A DNA stretch of 64,000 nt from contig JAKZHN010000004.1 of NCBI GenBank assembly GCA_037179335.1, positions 434,001 through 498,000 of the forward strand. The letters run 5' to 3'. Positions 1 through 10,459 of the stretch are shown here, in pieces. The DNA is from Cyclaneusma minus (lineage: Eukaryota; Ascomycota; Leotiomycetes; Marthamycetales; Marthamycetaceae). The position numbers and the translations under genes are program-made. Positions within the stretch are counted from its first letter, which is position 1. Every line of letters begins with the position of its first letter. Under the pieces are notes generated by a model. The model ran no database searches and was not told the DNA's origin. It worked only from the letters and a program-made list of their open reading frames with translations.

Positions 1-1220
1 GTGAATGGGGGCGCGTGACGATTGCCAGGATGGCTACGTTGAGGCTGATTGAGGGACTGGCCCTGGCCGATATTCTATTTTCTGTTTATCGTAGCGCGGG
101 TAGAACAAGTCAGGAGATGGAGAGACGAAAAGGAGGTGCAGCTCGAGAATGGATTTTGTATTTTGAGGTTCGCGCGCGCGGCTCGCTAGAGACATCACTT
201 TTCGAAGGCGAGAAAAGATTGCCGTTATTTACTACCATTGTTAAATCGCTTTAATTCAAAGGCGCTGGCGAGCTTCTGCGAGCGAAACGCGGGTTTTTTG
301 GAAACCGTGCGGCTTAAAGCGAGCGAGAACGTAAACAACCCATAGACAAAATAGGACGAATGTGAATATCAGAGTTTTCCAGCGAAGGCTCTCCTATAAA
401 ACCACAGAGCAATATCGTATATATCGTTTTCCCTTTAGTCCTATAGCACAACGGTCACTCGTAAGTCTTAACCTTCTAGAGAAAATAAAGAACGTATTAG
501 CAAACCTCCGAGAGCCAAAGCGAGGAGGACAATAGCCCGGCGGTGACCCAGACGCCAGTCGAGCTTTAGTGGATGCCATCAAGCTCTCGGTGCTTGAGCT
601 ACTCGGTCTCATTTGGCTCCCATTATAATCCAAGTCGCGGTCGCCAAACAATACCAGGAAAATCCTCTTGCGATTCCAGCGAAAGCTGGAACTAACACTA
701 AAGCCCGCAACTCTACGCAGCAACTTCTGCACGAAATAAATCCTACCGTGCGTGTCCACACGGAGGCATCAAGTCCTGAACTTTCTCTCTCTTGGCACAA
801 AACGCAACTCAAAACGACTCACCTTTTAATAAAATTGTCATTTGGTCGAACCAATTTATAGAGAATAGAAGCCAGCTATAAATCCATTAAACAAATGTGA
901 GAGAAATAGCTAACTGTGTTTAGGTAGAGCTGGCAGGGACTGAAAGCAACGATTTCCCAAACCAATAACTCTATCGACAGGGAAGTGTTTGTGAACATGA
1001 ATTGGACTACGCGGAGATGCTATGGAGGTCGAGGGAAGCACTTTCGAGCGACTCCACGATCTATCCAAATATTGTTGAAGTATCCGAAGCGCAGGACCGT
1101 GGCTTTTGACTCGAAAGATTGTTAGGATAGACATCCTAAGCCAATGGAGAGATCAGGTCATTCGGGCATCAAGTTTGAAGCGAAATAATAACCGGATATT
1201 AAGAACAATCTTTGGAAATA

Positions 1221-1289
1221 GATCCAGATCTCCACAGATAACCTAAAATTCCCCATATATACCCTGCCTTATATTTCAGGCAGGAGACC
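1221..1289 (-). repeat. Dispersed repeat, copy 1 (inverted to 4671-4743)
   Basis: Read on the minus strand, this segment matches 4671-4743 with only scattered differences. Its core is an imperfect palindrome with CTGCCT at one end and AGGCAG at the other. The two copies lie about 3.4 kb apart in opposite orientation and bracket the secreted-protein gene. This fits a small non-autonomous element or a remnant of one; no terminal repeats or target-site duplications were established. Confidence 0.6.
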
Positions 1290-2411
1290 AGTTTTTCAAA
1301 GGAAATAGAACTCCAAACAAACCGGGGCACTGTAATATATCGATGCAATGTTTTCCTACCAAAAGACCAGCGAAAAGCGGCCACACCCACTACAGTGTCT
1401 TATGCTTTACGATATGAGTGTGATTTTGGCGCAATTATACGTCTTAGAATTTAGACTTCCCCTGGGACTGAAACGTGATAGATCAAAGGATAATAAATTT
1501 ATTGGGCAAGGAGAAACAACATGTCGGCCAATGGTAGAAATAGCATGAAACCGATCCGTGATTGAAAAAGGAAGATCTCCGCGGATACCAAGCTTTCTCG
1601 AGGGCCTCCAGTCTTGGTGGAAAAGGTTGCTGGAGGTCTGTTGATCCTTTTTGGCGATGCAGGAGAAGCATAGTGAACACACTTGACAACCCCGGTCCTC
1701 GATAAGAGCAAAGTAGAAGGCTGATAGATCGTGCGGCATGTCTGATGATATGTATAGGATGTTGCGATCTCATCCCCCCTTTATGCAGTGTCTAGTATTA
1801 AGGCGCGAGCATCATGCATGGGTCTCCTGCCGTAGACCGTTTATTCTCGGTCCTCGGATGCCGGTGTTTTAATGGAGAAAACAATTACTATGTGGCTTTC
1901 ATTCGCCGAAAAAGTATTCGAGGCATGCCAGTTCCCCTATATAGGCAGCCAGTCACCAATAGTAGTTCGTTGGCTTCTGATCGACGCGGGGGCTTTCATG
2001 AGATGTGGTTGGTTGATAGTGACCCAAACTCAGAATTTGCCCAGCCACTAAGTGAAGACTAACCCAAAGCACAGCTAGCTGCTGGCCCGTGCGCTTTCCG
2101 CTTCCATTGATATCAACGGCACATGTGAGGAGTGCATTGACGGTGCAGGCATGGGGAGTGCATACATGTATATACTAGATAGTACTAATGACCAGAACTT
2201 GTCCTTCGGGACCCGGCTGCTTTTGAACTGCCGCTGCAACATGGTAACCTGGGATGTAACGGACGGGACGAAGCTATATTTGAAGTTCTCCTATATTTCG
2301 GCGAGTGCCGGCAGGCTGCGCAACCAAACTTTGGTGCGTTCCTTGTTTCTGTGCAGATCCCGGAAATCGGAATCTTGATTAAGGCGAGATTCTTCATGGC
2401 CGGCCGAGCGA

Positions 2412-2421
2412 ATATATTTAT
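2412..2421 (+). promoter_or_regulatory. Possible TATA element of the secreted-protein gene
   Basis: The AT run aatatatttat lies about 150 bases before the start codon at 2570. It is followed by a pyrimidine- and CA-rich leader, which is common before fungal start codons. This is position and composition only; no transcript evidence is available. Confidence 0.3.
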
Positions 2422-2569
2422 CTCCTTGCTCCACCCCATATGCTTCCCTTTTTTTTAATATTCCACCCCACCTCACTTCACCTCATCTCAAAGTATATCC
2501 ACTCAACACACCTCCAAGCAACTACATCTCCAATCAATCGACTACATCTTGTTAGATATATTTGCAAAA

Positions 2570-2923
2570 ATGCGGTTCCAATACTTTGCCCTTCTCTTCC
2601 TTGGTGCCGCTGCCACAGCCAACGCCCAAATTTGCGGTGTAGTCAACGGGGACTGCAAATCCGGCGATTGCAACGGAGACTTTGGAGATGGTTCAAGTTA
2701 TCCGTCATGTATGAACGTAAGTATTCATCTTGTCTGTCAGAGTTCGCTGGCAATGCTAATACAGTATTAGGGGATTGAGAAAGGATGCCCATGCGGCTTC
2801 GGTTGCACCTCAAAAACTGGGCCATGTAATGCTGGGCAGTGCCATGGGAAATATATTGACTTCGGTCCTCATCCTGGTTATCGATGCTCGGACCAGAACT
2901 ATGGGTGTAGCTGCAATCCCTAG
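2570..2923 (+). CDS. Small secreted cysteine-rich protein (effector-like)
   Basis: Two exons (2570-2716 and 2771-2923) join in frame to give 99 residues. The 54-base intron begins gtaagt, ends ttag and has a branch-like gctaat just before its end. Residues 1-19 form a typical signal peptide (short basic start, hydrophobic FALLFLGAAA core, cleavage likely after ANA). The mature part of about 80 residues holds 12 cysteines, at 22, 29, 34, 47, 55, 57, 61, 68, 73, 88, 95 and 97, with many glycines. That density suggests a disulfide-knotted extracellular protein, as in fungal effectors, antimicrobial peptides or carbohydrate-binding modules. I do not recognise the family, and the function is inferred only from this architecture. 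The gene sits alone in a repeat-bearing, gene-poor stretch, which is typical for effector candidates. The start is the first ATG that gives a signal peptide. Confidence 0.75.
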
Positions 2924-4369
2924 ATGGGTAGGGAATGGGTATACTGTTTCGCTGCTGCGATCCTTTTGCTTCACCGAGACTCATATATTGGCTTTTCTGG
3001 CCTCCGAAACCGCCCAATGTATTTAAATAAAGCAATCATCGCTCTCTCGCTCGCTAGCAACGGGCTTCTACAAGCTTCACTCATAATCTCCGCAAAAATA
3101 ACTTTTATGGAGTTCCGAGACATGGATTCCGTCTTCTGACGCAATGATTTTGTATGTCTCAAAAGATGAGTGTCGGCGACAAACGCGAAGTATAGCGAGC
3201 TCGGCTAAAATGACGGCGTTTACGAGAGTGTTGTGATTTTGGTTACTATTTATATAAAAGCAGCTTTTATATCTGGAGCTGGAGATGGGGATCAAAATTG
3301 GAAAGAGATGATTTGCAAGGAAGTTACCGAGATGCAATAAAGCAAGGCCTGATCGGTCGGTGGTGAGAATATTTTATATAGATAACTGGGTGAATACGGG
3401 CAAAATGTCCTTTCCGCAGCAAAGACGCTAATTGACAGCATATTATTTTCTAATCTTGGTTCGCAATTTTTTGAGCAAGGAACTTGATGGATACTGAACC
3501 CATATACTCAAAGGTTAAAGTTTGTGCTTGCTTTTTGTGCCTTTCAAAATTTGTGCAGCTTTGGAGTTCCGGACATCCAAAGCATTTCTTATAAGCTGTC
3601 GTCGAAGGATTTATAACATTTAATCCCAATAGATAGGAAGAGACAGTTTCTTTATACCAGGTTTTTGGATTGCCAAGAAAAGAGCTACGTTGAACGTGTG
3701 TATATAGCGCTTGGGACAGCAGCTTACACGCTCGAAAGCAGATATTTTAGCAAGCTGGGTTCCAAATATATTGAAAAAAGTCTAAAGAAAAATCTCAGAT
3801 ATCGGAATTTATACCCTTGTACACTAGGCCTATGCGTGAATTGGGTGATTGCCAAAAGCTATTATAAATAATGGGCTTTGCTAAATCGAAAATCGAAAAT
3901 TTCCAATCTACAAAAAACCAAACCTAATCGGGTATAGTGCGTGGCACGGTCCACTCAAAATCCTGTTAAATAAATAAAAACAACTCCATGTCATTTGGAC
4001 CAATTTTTCAGCCATTTAAGCTGGCTTTTTAAGCTGTTTTAATCTATTTTATTAATTTAATGGATTTCAAGTCATTTGATTTGATTTTGAATTGATTTCA
4101 AGCTATTCACAACCCAGCCAGATCAGCCAAGCTCAGCCAGCCAGCTCCAGCTCCATCTCCACCTCCAAGCCCAGCAGCTCCAGCTCCAGCAGCAAGAGTG
4201 CCAAAAGCAAGGGCTCCAGCCCTGAATACCCAGCTTCAGCTCCAAGCTCCAGCTCTAAACTTCAGCGCCAGCTCCAGTTTCAGCGCCGGCTTCAGCGCAA
4301 GGCAGCGCATGTGTATTGAAGGCCAGAGAAGGCAGCCTGGCATGCGCCATGTCGATGACTGGTAGAGAG

Positions 4370-4430
4370 GGAGGGAGGGACGGAGGGACGGAGGGGGAGG
4401 GGGAGGGCGAGGGCGAGGGCGAGGGCGAGG
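4370..4430 (+). repeat. GGGA / GAGGGC microsatellite
   Basis: A run of gggagggac units passes into consecutive gagggc hexamers. It is purine-rich on the plus strand and generates a spurious proline-arginine reading frame on the other strand. Confidence 0.8.
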
Positions 4431-4511
4431 AGGTTCTGGCATAATATGATGGTTAGCTTGATATAAACAAACAGCGGAATGAGGAGAACTCAAGCTTGCG
4501 TACGCGCCAGA

Positions 4512-4570
4512 GCTGCTGCAGCTGCTGCAGCTGCTGCAGCTGTTGGAGCTGTTGGAGCTGTTGGAGCTGG
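4512..4570 (+). repeat. GCTGCTGCA / GCTGTTGGA minisatellite
   Basis: Three nearly identical gctgctgca units are followed by three gctgttgga units, a trinucleotide-based repeat of period nine. The open frames across it on both strands are compositional artefacts. Confidence 0.8.
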
Positions 4571-4670
4571 AGGGCTGGAGTGGTGGTAGTGCCTGGCTGC
4601 GGAGCGCGCCCAAAAATAAGGTTATTCCGAGATTTGTTGCATATTAATGGGGCCTCGAAATCCGAAACAT

Positions 4671-4743
4671 GGTCTTCTGCCTGAAATATAAGGCAGGGTA
4701 TGTGTGGGGGCACGATTTTAGGGTATGTGTGGAGATCTGGATC
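4671..4743 (+). repeat. Dispersed repeat, copy 2 (inverted to 1221-1289)
   Basis: Plus-strand copy of the element described at 1221-1289. The shared part runs from ggtctt through the gcctgaaatataaggc palindrome to ggagatctggatc. Differences include a small insertion after the tgtgtgggg run. Confidence 0.6.
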
Positions 4744-7564
4744 CTTTGGGAATAACTCCTTCGGTAGAAGCTCTTCAAGAACCAGATTGGTGCCACTCGG
4801 CACTCCAGAACCATGGTGTCTTCAAGTATGCTTTCAGAAACTATTTTGAACCCACACGTCTCCAACTTCCACACCAACTCGATACACAAACAGTTAAGTT
4901 GAAGCTGTCATCCGAAGACAGGTACAAGCAGTGACCCAAGAATATCCAATCCCCCGTCACTTGAAGGAGACACGACGGAACTTATATCGCCATGGGATTC
5001 GGATATTTCGATAGACAAACACAAAGCCAAACCCTCCTGACCAAGTCCCGATACCATCTACATCAAGCTGACTAGTCGCAAGACCTGAGGCAATCGCAAA
5101 CTTTGCGACGTGTCGACAGCAACACAGAGACACACATTTCTGGCGACGAAAGCCCATTTCGCGATTGTCAAGCAAAACCAGAAGTGACTTCAACCAAGGC
5201 TTCAACGCCACAATGCTCTCGACCATGTCATTTCAGCCTATCAGACAGTCTCCATCCATCAAGAACTGATTCCCATCCGCCCCCATGATTCCCAGCTCAA
5301 CACCCAATCCCTCGGGGTTGAATTGATACAATTCTGAACCAAGCGTAGGTACCACATACCCCCAAAGCCAAAACCGTATCAACATCTGCCCTCACTTGAG
5401 GAGCATTCGAAAACGATGAACAAAAACACAGAGGATACCTGAATGATCGGTCATCGGAGAACAATTCACACCCAATGTCGCATTCCCACCGCCCCCATCT
5501 CAGATCGCGGAGCCGGACCCTCTCCCGACGCTAGTACGCTACCGCCCATCCCATCCCCATCCCCATGCACCCTCACCCCTCCCCACCACTCGTCGCGGAC
5601 TTCCCTTCCGTCCTCAGCGTCGACGTGCAACAAAAGCACCTCCGCATACCCCAGAGGCGTTTTTATTCATTTATTCCTCCCAGCAACGGTCTAGTACAGA
5701 CCTTTACCACTCGTCTAATGATGCCGTGATCGCTATTTTGACATTTGTGACGTGCTTGGCGAGGGTTAAATCAACTTCGAGCATTGAAGCAGTGGTGCCG
5801 GAGGAGAGCGCCGGATGTGCGATGTGCGACAAAATAATTTTTGGGTAAGAAGAGCAAGGGTTTGTAGGGTCGGTGGTGATTTGGAGGGGATTTGGAGGAG
5901 AGATATGGGGGTTGATGGGTGTTGGTGAATAGCTGGTGAGGGGATGTGAAACGATTGATAAGTTGGGGGCTTGGAGGGATGAAGATGGGGGTTGAAAGAA
6001 GCTTTGGAAGAAGCTTTGGAACGACCGAAGAAGCGAAGAATGTTGATCTGCAGGGGGCGGCGGGAGAATCTCGGGGGTTGGCCTTGGGGAATGTGGTGTT
6101 CAGTAATCATATTCAGGTCACGGGATTCGATCCTTTTTGGGAGCGGTCATGAGTGAGGGAAAATCGTGAGTGTATATTGAGGCTATTGTCATGTGTGAGT
6201 CTTGTGCGTTTTCTACAAGGCTCAGCTGGGACCTTCGGAGCATTTACCAACGAACTGTGGTACGAGAGACTCTCATCTTCTTGGCCTCGGTCTGGCAGCT
6301 GGCTCTCGAGGTGCTAGGGGAGAACATTGAAGGCGGAGAGAGGAACGAATGATTCAAGAATTGCGCAACGCGGAAGGCGGCTGGACGGCCTGTTAGATAA
6401 CTGTTGGATTCGAGCCAATATTGATAGAAGCCCGACTTGATCACCAACAGGTGTTGACGAAGCGCTGAGAGTAGTGACGGAGTTGGGACAGAACAAACCA
6501 ACACAAGACCTGGTCTCAGGAATCAATAAGATGGTGGTTACAGGCACCACTTATTCGACTTTGCACCTCGTCGGAAAAAAGGCTCCCATGCTTCAAATGA
6601 GATTCGCAAGGTGTATATAGCGTCCAGTGACCTCCCGAGCCTCCTTGATTCTCGTCCTGGATGCTGTGACAGCCGATGACCGTTCCTGTGTAACAACAGG
6701 ACATCTCCCGAGAGTCCCAAGACACCCGTCACGGCTGCGGCCACATGCGATGCTCGGATCAAGGGACATGACTCTTCTGTATCCCCTTACTCCCAAGTCC
6801 GGGGCAGCTGGTTGGATACAAAGCCAGAAGAAGGCATAAAAATCATGGGGCAGCCTTCTTCCACGCGCTCGTAAAAAGCAACCAAAGACTGCACAGCAGC
6901 CAGGCAGGGGCGCTGTACAGCCTGCATCAGATTGCGCGCGCACCGTTGAAGTTGAAAACCCGGTTTTCTCCCAGTTTGGTAACAGCAGCGCCAGGCGCGC
7001 TGTTGGCGTCACAGGTTCAAGTCCGTCCGTCAGGTTTAACCGTTTCGCTCTGTCGTGACTGTTGGCGTTACAGGTTTTGCTCCAGCAGACCCTAGTACTA
7101 ACAAGTTTGACGTTTGGGAAGCGCTGTCGTCACTTATGGCCTGTGTGCCAGATGTCGCTGAAGCTTGGATGGATCTAGGCATCATTGTTTGCGATAAACG
7201 ACTGGAAGGTAAGCTGCTCCGTAGCTCCGTAGCTTACAAAGTAGATCGCGGGGCCCCGGATTCCTTTGATGACGGTTTTGCGATGTAAACGGTGATCCTG
7301 TCGCTTTGTTTAGCATGCGCTGCAGCCAACGTCTTTTTTAAGACACAAGTCTCGAGACCCTGGACGTAGCTCCCGCAGCTATTGCCTGGGCTTGCTAAAG
7401 AGCTCTTATATCTAAGCAGCAGCGTGCTAGTTCATGTGAGCTAAGGTCCGCGAATCCTCCCTTCTAGTACCTGTAGCCTCTTCTGTCTGTAGCTTCGTCC
7501 TGTCTGACTTCTTGCAAAGAGCTCAACGACTGGCCTCCTATCCAGACCTCTGATCGACACTGAA

Positions 7565-8257
7565 ATGGACAGCCTCCTGTCACGCCTGCTACGCAGACCT
7601 AGCCACCGCTCCGTGCCTCCTCCGATTCCACCTCATCCACAGCCAATGCCGACGATGGGCAACCCCTCAGTATCAGCCATCGCAGTCAAAGAACAGGATA
7701 TCGTCCCCGAAGTCCTCCCCACTCCCTGCAAGCCCTCCACCGAACACGACACCATCTGCACCATCTGCACCCACCCCACTTCCCTCCCCCGCCCCGACAA
7801 CACCATCGAAACCCTTCACATCCTCCCCTGTACCCACACATTCGGCAGCATCTGCATCTACCGCTGGCTCACCACCTCTGCCTCATCCGACTGTCCCATC
7901 TGCCGCCGCCCCATGATACACAAAGGCTGTGGACACCTAATCCTCCCCGCTCCTATTCAACAAGCACCGGCTCCGGTAAATGAGAGTGAGATTGAGAGGA
8001 TTTGCGTGAGGTGCAAGGGGAATGATGATGTGGCTGGGTATTTGGCGATGGAGGGGAGGAGGGTGGAACTGGGGGTGGAGGTGTTGAGGGGGCTGGCGGG
8101 TGCCGGGGGGTTGTTGGGTTTTGGAGGGGGGATGGGGGGTAAGGGGCAGTATGAGAGGGAGATTGAGGGGAGGATTGGGGAGTTGAGGATGGAGTATGCG
8201 GGGTTGTGTGATAGGGTTTGGAGGGCGTTTGAGGAGAGTGGGAGGACGAGGTGGTAA
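7565..8257 (+). CDS. RING-finger protein, probable E3 ubiquitin ligase
   Basis: Single-exon gene of 230 residues starting at an ATG. A RING-type zinc-binding module occupies residues 65-113: C65-x2-C68, C89-x-H91, C97 and C110-x2-C113, with the IYRWL helix typical of E2-binding RING domains. The position that usually supplies the fifth zinc ligand (three residues before C97) is glycine 94, giving a CTHTFGSIC core. Fungal RING proteins with this glycine are, to my knowledge, not rare. The N-terminus is proline-rich and probably disordered. The C-terminal half is glycine-rich followed by a charged, possibly helical tail. No transmembrane segment is visible. Transfer of ubiquitin to substrate proteins is the inferred role; the substrate is unknown. 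Confidence 0.8.
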   Translation: MDSLLSRLLRRPSHRSVPPPIPPHPQPMPTMGNPSVSAIAVKEQDIVPEVLPTPCKPSTEHDTICTICTHPTSLPRPDNTIETLHILPCTHTFGSICIYRWLTTSASSDCPICRRPMIHKGCGHLILPAPIQQAPAPVNESEIERICVRCKGNDDVAGYLAMEGRRVELGVEVLRGLAGAGGLLGFGGGMGGKGQYEREIEGRIGELRMEYAGLCDRVWRAFEESGRTRW

Positions 8258-8361
8258 GATGGAGTGGACGGCGTTCTGGTGGTGGTGTTGCTGGCGTTTG
8301 CAGGTGGGTTATTGGGCTCATTTGGGCGACCATGTTTTGCTGCTACGATCGAGTCGGCAAT

Positions 8362-8625
8362 AGGGAGTTTAAGGGTCTGCCCGTGAACGCTCGTGGTAGT
8401 CGAAGGCCATTTCCTTTCCCAGCGTACATCATGGATACCTAACAAGGAGTTCGAGGACCGGGGGTCTGCTAGAGAGTCGTTGGGGCATTCGAGGGTCATT
8501 TCGTTTCCCCACATGTACACCATAGATACCCGGCGATAGGCAGTTCGAGGTTTGAGGACCAGATATAGATCCCTTGGGATATTGGAAGGTCGTTCCTTTC
8601 CCATTATGCACAACATAGATGGCCC
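8362..8625 (+). repeat. Three diverged tandem repeats of about 90 bp
   Basis: Three consecutive units (about 8362-8444, 8445-8537 and 8538-8625) each start near g-cagttcgagg or ggagtttaagg. Each contains a tttcctttccca-like block and ends with a ca-catagatacc-like block. They fill the gap between the convergent RING and membrane-protein genes and have no coding potential that I can support. Confidence 0.6.
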
Positions 8626-8690
8626 TAAAATAGACCTGGACTCGCAAAAGCTTGTTTCATTGCTTCCTTAACAAATGTACTCGGGGTATC

Positions 8691-9340
8691 TCAACGTGTT
8701 CGTGATGTGCTCCGGCTCAGTCGATTGTCGTCGGATTCCTCGTCACTGTCATCCCGGAATCCCTCCTCAAGCTCCCTGCTTAGCCGTCGGGCCTCGTCTT
8801 GCCGTCTTCTCGAAGAATCCAGTGACAGGGCCTCCCTCCTATTCTCGTTGACATCAAACAGCTCTTCGCCCTCATCGTCGTCAAAGTCGCTCCCGGATCC
8901 ATCTTGTGCACTCATCCTGAACCGTCCAGCCCCGAAATCGGTGCGCCAAGACGCAGGTAGAAGGAATCGTGCTGCTGCATCGAAGGCTCGTTGCCGTAAA
9001 GATTGTGTTCGGTTGGATATGGCATCGAGTGGAAGATATTGCGAATAGCGATTGCGATATCGTCTCCAGAAGGGTATAAGGGCGAAGTAGAGCACGAGGT
9101 AGAGAACGAGCGAGATCAAGGCTGGGACGAAAAGCGTCTGTTCCTGAGTCAGTCCAGGATCCTGCCAGCCCAAGAGTGGCTGGAGGGTAAACCCACCTTG
9201 AGCAGTGACGTCTTGGACATTTTGGCGTCCTTGGTGGCAGTCGATGTCTCGGGAGCTGAATGGGGAATATATGCAGGTGGATCTGGCGGCTGTTGGAGAC
9301 TGCTCCAGTCGAAGGCAGCTCGAGGCAGGTTCAGGAACAT
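8691..9340 (-). CDS. Single-pass membrane protein with acidic/arginine-rich tail
   Basis: Two exons, 9197-9340 and 8691-9137, give about 196 residues. The intron starts gtgggt, has a ctgac branch-like site and ends acag (an in-frame alternative acceptor 6 bases earlier adds two residues). The first 48 residues are proline-rich and soluble. They lead directly into one hydrophobic segment (FVPALISLVLYLVLYFALI), followed by a basic cluster (PFWRRYRNRY) that would stay on the cytosolic side. The rest is acidic, then rich in arginine and serine, and looks disordered. I do not recognise the family; conserved fungal proteins with this layout exist but I cannot name a function. It converges with the RING gene and is divergent from the formin gene. 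Confidence 0.7.
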
Positions 9341-10459
9341 GATGAGTTGATTTTCAGCAATTGATGACAGTTGCCAGCTGGTGGTTCATGTAAGCGCCGA
9401 GAGTGGGAGCACCTGTCCGACGGACACGGAGCAGGATTCCTCGAGAACGATTCAGGATCGCGTGTCTGAAGGCAGGCTGGGGAAAGACAAAGTAGTGTTG
9501 GTGTTCGTATAAAATGATTAAAATTAGTATAGCTGAATAGCCCCACAACGCCACTGTAAGCATCATGCCCGCCGGGTCTGACTAGCAGGTGTATGTCGCA
9601 GAGGGGGAGCAATCAATTCCCGCGAGGCTGTCCGCTGAATTCTGGCCGTCAGGGGAACGCGTGGGCCCGTGCGCACGGGCCAAGCTGTGCTAGCGGATGC
9701 TGAAGTCGTGAGCCGAGCAACTCTAAAGACCTCACCCGGATGGACATCCCTTTCTTTCAGGTACAAGCACCGCAGCCCACGACAGACGTGCAACCCACCG
9801 CCCGACCCTGCGACGACACAGCCAACTGAACACTGTCACTCTTTAGAATTGTGCGCCGCGTCTCCGTCCGATTCCTCGATACCAGCACTGTCCCGCTGCC
9901 ACGACGGTCAGTGCGCGGACCGACGAACGCGCGACTTGGCGACTGGAGATCGACCCAGGCTTTCTTCAGGAGCGTTAGAGAAAGTCGACGACGTCTCAGC
10001 CTCCTGCTGCCCGCCCGAGTGCGCAAGAAGACAGCTGTGCCGCTTTCCGCAAGTCCATCTGGCCGTCTGTCTGTTTTCGAGAGCGCAGACTGTCCAACAT
10101 TTCTCGTCTGTTGATCCATTGGCGGCGTTTGGGAGTTCTGCTGGCTGGGGCGAGCGAAAGACTGCGAGCCCAACACAAAAGGTGAGTTGGTAGCACACTG
10201 TGGCCAGGAGCTGGGTGATCTCTCTTTTAAGCTGTCGCACAAGCTAATAGAGTCTGGGCGATGCAGAATTCCGACCACCCATCGTTGTCGTCCGCTGCAT
10301 AGACTTTGCGCATAATCGAGCCTCGGAGTGTCTGATCGGACTCTTGTCACATCCTCTGACTTCAATGACTGAATCCACGAACCTGGGCGCATTGGTGAAA
10401 CTGGAAGCGGAACTTTGTGAATAGAGCCCGACGGCTTGCGAAGGTCCACACCTATAGAT
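9341..10459. promoter_or_regulatory. Divergent intergenic region before the formin gene
   Basis: Intergenic DNA of 1.1 kb separates the divergent membrane-protein and formin genes. The long overlapping open frames here on both strands have no recognisable protein character. It presumably holds both promoters and a long formin leader; no specific site could be assigned. Confidence 0.4.

Larger units (their letters stand above)
1..2569. other. Gene-poor stretch, no supported gene
   Basis: I see no open reading frame here with convincing protein character; those present are short, overlap on both strands and lack a plausible start or codon pattern. The stretch contains one copy of a dispersed repeat (1221-1289). 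Its last 170 bases are the likely promoter and leader of the secreted-protein gene that starts at 2570. Confidence 0.6.
2924..7564. other. Long stretch without a supported gene
   Basis: About 2990-4090 is AT-rich and full of stops. From 4100 to 4590 the sequence is low-complexity (CAGCTC-type runs, then GAGGGC and GCTGCA repeats), which creates open frames by composition alone. 4671-4743 is a copy of a dispersed repeat. From 4760 to 7560 I find no reading frame with protein character on either strand. Short phrases recur, such as tgttggcgt near 7000 and 7058. The final part is presumably the promoter of the RING gene. Confidence 0.55.

Noticed and set aside
4092..4684. Long serine-, proline- and cysteine-rich open frames on both strands
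   Set aside because: They are produced by microsatellites and low-complexity runs and have no start context or homologous pattern.
6593..7012. 139-codon minus-strand frame
   Set aside because: Composition is not protein-like, there is no splice or domain signal, and other frames in the same interval are equally open.
7001..7040. A ggttcaagtcc string resembling a tRNA T loop
   Set aside because: No matching acceptor, D or anticodon stems can be paired around it.
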